Positions 7,922 through 14,716 of a stretch of 14,716 bases of DNA are shown one piece after another. Source of the DNA: Amoebophrya sp. AT5.2 (Eukaryota; Sar; Dinophyceae; Syndiniales; Amoebophryaceae); the NCBI GenBank assembly GCA_005223375.1, contig RXOD01005333.1, positions 1 to 14,716 on the forward strand, written 5' to 3'. The position numbers were made by a program, and so were the translations under genes. Numbering within the stretch: position 1 is the first letter of the stretch; the number at the start of each line of letters is the position of its first letter. The notes under the pieces are model-generated. The model was not told where the DNA came from. It worked only from the letters and a program-made list of their open reading frames with translations, and searched no databases.

Positions 7922-9050
7922 CTATTCGATGATCATCCGCAGCCGTTGTACCCATCGATACTATTACTATGCAGGAGCTCACGATGGATTCATTGCGCCG
8001 CAAGGCCACTAGCGATATGCAAGAAGAGGAACGAGCAGTAGAAGATCTACTAGCAGCGAATAATTCAATGAGCCGCTAAGCAGCCACAACCAACCCGTGG
8101 TATATTATTTCATCATTGATCATCTATCACTGCAGCTGTACTAGTAGTTCTAGTTTGTTAGTACGCTCTTACACCTCCCCGGTCTTTAATATTGATGACC
8201 CCGACCCTGACAACCCCAAACCACCTGGCTGACCAGTGATCGATGCTCGAGATCGCGGATGACCGGCCTGCTGTAGTAGTCCGTGGTCGTCAATTCTTTT
8301 CATATCACAGCAACACCACCACGGCGACCCTGGGCGACACGAAACGCGAGAATGACATGCATCGACTTGCCACAGAGGACACCCCCACCGAAGGCCAATC
8401 AGCATTTTCTCCCGGTTCTTTCCCACGCTGTGCATTAAGATTCTGTTCCTACGGCCGAACATGATTTATTGCGCACGACAGAAACAGCCTTTTATCGCCT
8501 CCGCGTTCGCAACGGGCCGTTTTTCTTTGCCGATTGGTTTGCAAAATTGAGCTCTGGTAGATTCATTTATCATGTAGTTGTAGGCGCGTTTCCTCGACCA
8601 GTTCAAAAGGGATATGATAACCAGTACACGGCCCAAGCTTAGTATACATATGGCGATTGACCCGTAGCATTTATCAAACCTTTAACTTGTGCTTCGTGGA
8701 TTATGAAATCCAGTCACAAACAAATCTTTGAAACGTGAAAAAGCTCGGAGCTACTGGTGTTTCCGTTGCAAAATCAAAAACCGAAATGTGGACAGGCTCC
8801 GACGGGCGGAACTGAGTGCAAACCGGAAATTCGTTCTGGTACCGAGTGGTCCTTTTTTTCGTTCGAGAATCAAGCAAAAGAATCGGTATGGTAGTATGCG
8901 CAGAAACGAGAATTATTGCCTTTACCCTTCAGTTTCATATTTATTGTTGGACTTGTATCACTGTACCCTCCTAGCTTCTCGGCTTCGTGAAGCACGATTG
9001 ACACGGAGCGTCATAGGGTTGTTAGGGGCAACTGCAGCTGATCGACTGAC
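7922..9050. other. Intergenic stretch with one weak ORF
   Basis: This region separates the 5' end of the CLC gene from the stop of the next gene upstream. A minus ATG frame at 8462-8169 (97 codons, starting MFGRRNRILMHSVGKNREKM) has no recognisable domain and low-complexity Trp/Cys patches (WWCCC). It may be chance or part of a 5' leader. A TACTAGT/CAGCTG motif lies at 8133-8147. The remainder is AT-richer and featureless. Confidence 0.45.
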
Positions 9051-9810
9051 TCATCGCCTGTGTGCCACAGCGGTGGCTGCGTCCTTCTTCACCTCCCGCA
9101 CGGCTCTGAGCAAGTCCAAATCGCTCACACTCCTGCTCATCGCGCCGGCGGGCTTGTTTTTCACGCGCTTCCCGAAACGCCAGTCATACCCCTCGTAGTG
9201 CTGCATCGCTGGGTTCTTGTTGCAGCACGCAAACTGGCTCGAGTTGTTGTTCATCGGATTCATCTGCCCGATGCTGTCGTGTGGTGTCGTGGCGCGGCTC
9301 GAAGCAAGAATCAACATGATGCAAATCAATGCAAATGCATCATACGTACCTATGATAATCAATGATTCAAAATACTTATACTTACCGGAAGTATCCGCAG
9401 CTGGGCGCGAAGAAGAGCGACCCGTCGGTGATTTCGAAGAGTTCGTTCCTCGTTGCCGCGGATCCGGACTCCGATGGCGCGTAGTCGCGGAAGCTCCTTG
9501 GCGTCTCGTAGCCATTCTGCAACGTGCCCGCGCAGTTGTGCACGTTACCTGGCGCCGATAATAAATAAAATATCCGTAAATATGATCGACATGGTCATGG
9601 ATTTATTAGACAAAATAAAAAAGTACTTCTTGGTTTCGCTGGGACGACATAGTGTGCGTTGTAGTCGGCGGATGCGGTGTCGTGGATCATGTCCCGCTGG
9701 AGAGGCTCCCGGCACTTGGCCCCGCGCCCCTCGCGTGCCAGCTTCGCGTTCCACCGGGCGCGACACTCCGTCTCCGTCACATCCTGCCAAAACCGAGCCG
9801 AATACCACAT
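9051..9810 (-). CDS. Unrecognised three-exon soluble protein, 197 residues
   Basis: Exons 9810-9627 (ATG, MWYSARFWQDVTETECRARW), 9548-9386 and 9297-9051 (TGA) join in phases 1 and 2 across GT-AG introns of 78 bp (GTACTT...GCCAG) and 88 bp (GTAAGTATAAG...CGAG), totalling 594 nt exactly in frame. The middle exon (NVHNCAGTLQNGYETPRSF to SLFFAPSCGYF) has no start codon of its own and appears only when splicing is assumed. The protein is hydrophilic with no signal or membrane segment. It is rich in Asn, Tyr, Trp and Arg in short turns (SADYNAHYVVP, GQMNPMNNNSSQFACCNK, HYEGYDWRFGKR), ending in a basic-acidic helix (DLDLLRAVREVKKD). Such short aromatic repeats recall small axonemal or scaffold proteins, but no family can be named. 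A GTAAGT donor at 9910 and AG at 9811 suggest a spliced 5' leader directly before the ATG. Confidence 0.65.
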
Positions 9811-9910
9811 CTTTCCTTGTACTTTTATTTAGACTTAGTTACCTACTTCCTGGTAGTTGTAGGTAGTGCTGTTACAAACGTAGAGGACAGTGAGTGAAGT
9901 ACTAACTTAC
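9811..9910 (-). other. Candidate 5'-leader intron (100 bp)
   Basis: The minus strand reads CACGAC then GTAAGTTAGTACTTC at 9910, and the next gene's ATG follows an AG at 9811 directly (GGAAAG then ATG). The exon before it holds a T12 run (A12 on the plus strand, 9934-9945) and no clear start, so it would be untranslated or a short leader. Boundaries fit consensus but are unproven. Confidence 0.35.
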
Positions 9911-11127
9911 GTCGTGTTTGCAGTGACGAGTTCAAAAAAAAAAAACAAGTCCTCTTCTTTGGTACACAATTGCTCAGTCCAGATGTAGCAGTACAGACTA
10001 CAGAGCCCTAGGATCGACGGTGCGGGTATCAATGTTCAATGTAGAAGTTCGGACTAGGGAGGTGCGCGGAAACAGAGTTCGGGTTGTCGATGTACATGTA
10101 GCTATAGCAGAGGGCTTTGCTGCAAAACAGGGTATGATGCGGGTATCAAAATCACTCAGTGAAAGAGTCGGGAGAAAGTCAGAGGGACTACCAAAATTTC
10201 CAATGCCTAGTTTGCGGGGGTGCCACAAACAAAGACTTGTAGCGATGTATGTGCGGCACAGCCAAAAACATGTGAGGATAGACTAGCGGTGTAACGGGGA
10301 CCCACGACAACGACCCCCTGTTTTTAGAAACAAACCATCTTGAAGATTCTTGCTTCATACCGGTAAGTAGGCTCGTCGGAAGAGAAATCGAAATGCACAG
10401 CCCGAGACAAATTAATAACACTCTCCCGCAACGATCGTTCCCCGATGCATGGACGTTGCTTCTTCAGAGCTCAACCGATTCGATTCGATGTGTCTTCATC
10501 GGCGTCCCTACAACTCAATCTCGATCTCGAACTATACTCGTACTCAAACTACTCATGAACATGATCACAAAAATTAATAGATCAATTGCACGCCCGCAAT
10601 GGGGAAGGTCGTGTGCAAAAAACATGAATTCACGTGCGCGACTCACTTAGGCAATTCGCTAGAGCTCGTTGAACGCTGCGGTGCGCTCAGGAGCAGGGGT
10701 AGACATGGGATAGATTTTTGTCAGGGTATGGGTAGTACACACTGGTAAAACTCTTTGACTCTGCGAAGTTCGCATTATGACCCGCGGCCAGCCTCAAGTA
10801 CATGAGAGAGTTGCTCGTTTGAGAGAGAATGCGCTTAATTTTCTGGGAAGCGAAAGCGAAATTTATTTCGGTAAAAAAAGAGCGGGGAATCTATTTTTTT
10901 AGTTTTAGACTAACACAACAAAACGTGGGTGATGCTGAATTTCTCTTCGGGGTACGACCAAAAACTATTTTCCATCACCGGCCGGGTTTTGCTCTCGTTT
11001 CAATCCCGGCTCCCTCCACTTCCTGGTCTGATATCGAGAGCGGCACCACGGTGGGACAGCCAGTCTCCTGCTCCTCAGCCTGTTACTCTTCTCCGTCGGT
11101 TCTAGCCATCTTCGGAGCAGCTCCCGG
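9911..11127. other. Stretch without a confident gene
   Basis: This lies between the DHHC gene stop and the 197-residue gene. Several open frames exist on both strands but have poor amino-acid composition. A 12-mer TGCGGGTATCAA occurs near 10020 and near 10138. A minus mini-ORF at 10706-10659 reads MSTPAPERTAAFNEL then stops, with coding-like codon use. A plus-strand GTAAGTAGG donor-like site lies near 10362. None can be made into a gene. Confidence 0.4.
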
Positions 11128-13695
11128 TCACGCCACCTTATCCGCCTCCTTCGCCCGCGCGGTCCCCTCTAGCGTGTCGAACAGGTACCCGGCTTCGCGT
11201 AGTTCTGCCTCCGTGAACATGGGCAGCATGTCCACATCTTCCTCCGCGTTGTGTCGGTTCGCCATTGTCCGGCGGCCTCCTTGTCCTCCACCTCCTCCGA
11301 CAAGCTTTTGCCACAGCCGCTCCGTTCGCTCCACCGGCAGCAGGTCCACCGGCAGCCAGAACTGCCAGTGGAGTACCAGCTTCGCGCTCCGTAGGTTCTT
11401 CCACCTGCTTCCCAGCGACCAGTCCGTGACCGGCACCCGGTTCCGCTTCGCCGCCCAGTGCTCGAAGGTGGTCTGGTTCTTCATCCCCAGGTGCAGGTGG
11501 AACAGCAAGAAGCACAGCAGAAGCACCGTCAAAAAGCCCAACACCGTCTGCGTGGTCACCGCGTAAGTGGGGGGGTAATTTTCCGTGGCGTAGGGTACGA
11601 CGAGCCGCTCGTTCGCGTAGAGCGCGGCAAGGGCGAGCAGGTTCACGACCGCGTCCGCGACTCGGATAGGGGTGGGTATTCCGGCTCGCGCGAGCCGGAA
11701 GACCGTGACGCCCCACAGCAGCACCGCGAAAACGGGGACGCTGGCGGCGAGGATGGTGCAGACGGCGACGGTGAGGTTGCCGCCCTGGTGCCGCAAGAAG
11801 TACTGCCGAATCCAAACCTGTGTGACGGCGGCGAAGAAGTGGTACGTCATGAAGCCGAGCAAAAAGACCGCAGTAGCGAGCAAACGCACAAATGGCATGT
11901 AGCTGTGAAAACCAACCGTCTGGAGCAGAAAAGGACACCAGTGGTCCAGCTTCAACACGCAGCGACCAGTCACCTGTCAATTCATTCATTTTCTCAGGAC
12001 GATCACGACCAGGCAGGCGGCGCAGCACCTTCTAAAATCAAAATTTACATGATAGAATCTAGCCGTGTCCGATGCTTTACAAGCCGATCTTAGCTTCTTC
12101 TGTCGGTGCAGAGGACCTGGCCCTGGCGCGGACAGTAGCTCGAGGTCGAGCACTCTTCTTTCGTACTAGTATCTATAGGTACAGCTGCAGCCACCATATT
12201 TATGATCGATTGACATTATTACGTTTCGGGTAGGGCTTCAATCAAGCAAAAATCCATTGCGCAGCCCACCCCCTCGCCCAGTTTAAATACAAAGAAACTG
12301 ATATGAAATACCCTGCAGTGCTGCGCTCGGTCTGGCTTGAAGCCTCCGCAGTGGACGCAGCCGCGGAGGCGTCCGTCCGAAGTGCGCTGGTGCAGCCACC
12401 TGGCCAGGTCCTCGACGCGGTACTGGAAGCCCCACTTTTTCGGCACGTAGTTTTGCTTTTCCGCCCCCCCAAACAGCAACACGCCCAGCTGCCACAGCAG
12501 GAAGCACAGGGCGGGGGAATAAACGGCCGGAAGGTACCAGTCGCCATACCGCGGGTCGAAATCGAGCACGAGCTGCCGGAAACTTGTGTGCAGAGCGACG
12601 ATGAGGAGGCCGAGACACGAAATGGGAACCCGGGCACAGACTGTTTCGAAGGAATGTAGGATGCATGTTGACAAATTTAAATTTACATTTTATACCCTAG
12701 TACGAATCTATCAGTTGTGGCCCATTGGAAGCATACGAACCAAGACCAACCACAAACAGCCTGTTCCTCATCCTCGGAGCTAACTTAATAAAGCTTGGAT
12801 GCTTGCTGGTTCGTTGTGTCTCCTCCTTGATTGTCGAAGTACTGGATCCGAGGTTTCATTCAAATTTCAAAAAATAAAAAAATGACTTCTTAATACCATC
12901 GTCCATGAGCTGCTTTCTTTTCACCTGTTGTGTCTCGACGCTCGCATCTTCCGTACCGCTGTCGCCCGAGGAGGCCGAGCTGGACCCACCCGCGATGGTC
13001 TCGCTCGAGCTCACGGTGTTTCTCTTTTCCATCATTTCCTTCGGCCGCTGTTCTCCGCGGCCGTCGGAGTCGGAGGACGAAGAAGATCCCGACAGATCAT
13101 CCTCGGAAGAAGAACCGCTATCCGCTTCTACGTCCACCAGGAGACCTCGTCGACCATCAACATCATCATCATCTTCTTCTTCTTCTTCTGCGCCGTTCGT
13201 GCTCTTCTTCTTGCCGTTCAGGCTAGACTCTAGATCGGAGGCGGAATCGTCCGCGGACTCGTCGGATTCCTCCTCTTCGGACGAGGACGTAATCGTAATG
13301 TCGACCGACTCGACCGACTCCTCGTTGTCACTCTCCGATGATCTGGAATCTTCGTCTTGTTCCCCTGATCTGGAGTCCTCGTCGCTGTCGTCATTGTCCG
13401 GCACGTGACCGTCCCCAACATCCCCCTGTTCCGCCCGGTCGTCGGGGGATACATCACTGCTCCCCCGGCCCCCCGGCTGCTGCTCGGCCCCTCCTTCATT
13501 AAAATCTTCTTCTACAAGATGAACCTCTTCCGGCGGGTCCGGTTTTGCCTCGCAGCTTGCTCCTGCAGATGACGACGTCGGCGGGGTCGTGGTATTTATA
13601 ATGATCGTGCTGCTGTCGTGTTGCAGTTCTTCAGCGCGATTGAGGAGGGGACCGAGCTTCTTCTTCTGCACATTCCTGCGCTTGCGGAGAACCAT
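11128..13695 (-). CDS. DHHC-type protein S-acyltransferase (DHWC variant) with acidic N-terminal extension
   Basis: Proposed exons 13695-12897, 12640-12312 and 11973-11128 (TGA) join in phases 1 and 0 over GT-AG introns of 256 bp (GTATTAAG...ACAG) and 338 bp (GTATTTC...GACAG), giving 657 residues. Residues 1-266 are basic at the start (MVLRKRRNVQKKK), then Ser/Asp/Glu-rich with many CK2-like SSE/SDE sites. Membrane segments follow at about 270-287 and 305-330, then the Cys-rich domain CVHCGGFKPDRAQHCR 361-376 and VTGRCVLKLDHWCPF 377-391, then several more segments and the conserved TTFE motif (NQTTFEHW) with the downstream WSLGSRWKN/LP region typical of the family. The family attaches palmitate from acyl-CoA to protein cysteines at Golgi, ER or plasma membranes, usually with four segments; here about six are seen. 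The acidic exon could instead be a separate gene (its frame runs on to 12856); phase agreement and the lack of an ATG in the middle exon favour fusion. Confidence 0.8.
11974..12311 (-). other. Intron splitting the DHHC Cys-rich domain
   Basis: The GTATTTCATATC donor at 12311 and TTGACAG acceptor at 11974 sit exactly between HCR and VTGRC, so splicing restores the expected HCxxxxxC spacing. Placement is therefore well fixed by the domain. CAGG occurs at both edges (12315-12312 and 11976-11973). The intron carries a CGTACTAGTA...TACAGCTG motif at 12162-12190. Confidence 0.85.
13141..13191. repeat. Trinucleotide microsatellite coding for Glu/Asp run
   Basis: ATC then TTC repeats on the plus strand encode EEEEEDDDD on the minus strand in the acidic N-terminal exon of the DHHC gene. 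It is a simple in-frame repeat likely to vary in length. Confidence 0.75.
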
Positions 13696-14716
13696 CTCGT
13701 TGGAGGAGGACGATGAACAATTTATATTTTTTCCAAAAATAAATCAATGATCAAGTGGAATACATAGTGACACAAAAAAAATGGGTGGCTCGAATACTAC
13801 AAGTGGGGTGCGGAAACGCTCGAGCCAAGTGGTCCTGTTTGATGCAGATGAAATACTTATACCCTATACTGATCGATCAAACACGAGTGTGAGCACGGGC
13901 GGACGCGGACGAGCCAGCGACTGCGACTAGTACTAGAGATACTGAAGAAATTAGCCTAACGTAGCCCAGAGCACGAAGGAACGGAACGAATGGCACGACG
14001 TCCGACGATGACCATGACGACCAGCATGACATTCACAAGTACTTACATGAGTCGTATCATCTTCATCATCATCGTGGAAAAAGTATAATAGTGGATGGAT
14101 GGGTGGGTGCGGCCCGCGCCTTTCCCAGACGTAGCCTAGTGTGCGTATTTCAGCGGTGGGCGCCGCTTGCAGGGGAACTCTCTCCTGGGGCAGCTACGAA
14201 ACGATTACTTTCGATACGAAGAACGGAATCAACGAGTACGGAAATTCGAGAGGCGACGCTTTTTTTTTTTTTTGTGAGGACGCTTCTCTTCAAAAGGCTT
14301 TTTTTTTTTTTTGGGGAAGCCGAGGCCTGAAGGACCCTGACCCGCGAGGCTCGACCTGCTACTCAGTGCCGCTCCCCTTACACTTTTGATTTTCGGGCGG
14401 AGCCACGCGTAACCGACAGCACTGAAAAGCCGCACGCATCCCTGGGTGGCCGAAGCCGGGGCACAGTGAGTATAGCATGCAAGACCGATATCTTTTACGC
14501 GGGTAGAACACGTTGGGCCGCGGTGGGATCCTTAAGAGCGAGTACCTGGTTGAAAGCAGGCAGCAGTGTTTGATGTAAAAGCTTCTAACCCAGGGCGCGT
14601 TACATAATAGCTAACTACCGGCGTTCACTCATCCCCGTGCGCCGGAACAGCACGCACGCGGAGCTGCCGGGAGCAACCCACTTAACCTACGCAGCCTGAC
14701 CCGCATTTACTCGCAG
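13696..14716. other. Upstream/intergenic stretch with no confident gene
   Basis: This region lies 5' of the DHHC gene. It starts AT-rich (13720-13790), has a minus-strand GTAAGTACTTG donor at 14046 right after a 26-nt open stretch beginning MMMKMIRL, and contains two T14 tracts. 14400-14716 is GC-richer and was searched for 5S, U snRNA, tRNA and coding frames without a convincing match. The last 70 bases are open in one plus frame but too short to judge. Confidence 0.5.
14260..14312. repeat. Twin T14 tracts
   Basis: Runs of 14 T lie at 14260-14273 and 14299-14312, each preceded by GC or GGC. Read on the minus strand they are A14 runs, as left by retroposed RNA tails. They could also be simple slippage repeats or Pol III-type stops on the plus strand; no promoter boxes were found. 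Confidence 0.8.

Noticed and set aside
8728..9198. 156-codon plus-strand ORF
   Set aside because: Begins with TTG, basic low-information translation, and its last third is antisense to the 9297-9051 exon.
9507..9517. CGTAGCCATT resembling the core of the dinoflagellate spliced leader
   Set aside because: The match stops after 10 bases, lacks the GGCTCAAG end and is antisense within a coding exon.
10829..11566. 245-codon plus-strand ORF
   Set aside because: Its second part is antisense to the DHHC exon, which has clear family motifs. The plus translation is Ser/Arg-rich with no domain, and its first part has no support of its own.
14313..14716. Possible 5S rRNA, snRNA or tRNA gene in the GC-rich end
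   Set aside because: No match by eye to the conserved 5S, U1/U2/U4/U5/U6 or tRNA box sequences; retained only as a possible retroposed segment.

Overview
The window looks like nuclear DNA of a protist eukaryote. All six supportable genes lie on the minus strand, five of them appear to be split by introns (several only 26-130 bp), and the gene families are eukaryotic: a membrane DHHC palmitoyltransferase, a CLC chloride transporter with a CBS-like tail, and a GT1/UGT glycosyltransferase. One-directional gene order, GC-rich coding sequence, very short introns and introns flanked by short direct repeats together resemble a dinoflagellate-type alveolate, in particular the intron-invaded Syndiniales (Amoebophrya). 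That placement is inference. No spliced-leader or rRNA marker was found to prove it.

Layout, in order of minus-strand transcription from the right end: 13696-14716 holds no confident gene but has an orphan splice donor with a tiny Met-rich ORF and twin T14 tracts. 13695-11128 is a three-exon DHHC-type S-acyltransferase with a long acidic Ser-rich N-terminus and a degenerate zinc site. 11127-9911 has no confident gene. 9810-9051 is a three-exon gene for an unrecognised 197-residue soluble protein. 9050-7922 is intergenic, apart from a weak 97-codon ORF. 7921-5096 is a single-exon 941-residue CLC protein whose signature ion-pathway residues are all replaced. 5095-4203 is intergenic with a short palindromic motif. 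4202-3766 is a two-exon gene for a small, probably secreted protein. 3765-3258 is mostly empty. 3257-2353 is a four-exon unrecognised gene. 2052-77 is the C-terminal part of a UGT-like glycosyltransferase, with its N-terminal exon(s) not identified.

The genes do not form an obvious pathway. Three concern membranes or the secretory system (palmitoylation, anion transport, a signal-peptide protein), but co-function is not implied. The most interesting features are two enzymes/transporters with coordinated loss of family-defining residues (CLC and DHHC), a direct-repeat signature at intron boundaries including one 26-bp intron without GT-AG ends, and an approximately 86-bp imperfect inverted repeat inside the glycosyltransferase coding exon. 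All gene models were built by eye from frame and phase; intron positions need transcript support.
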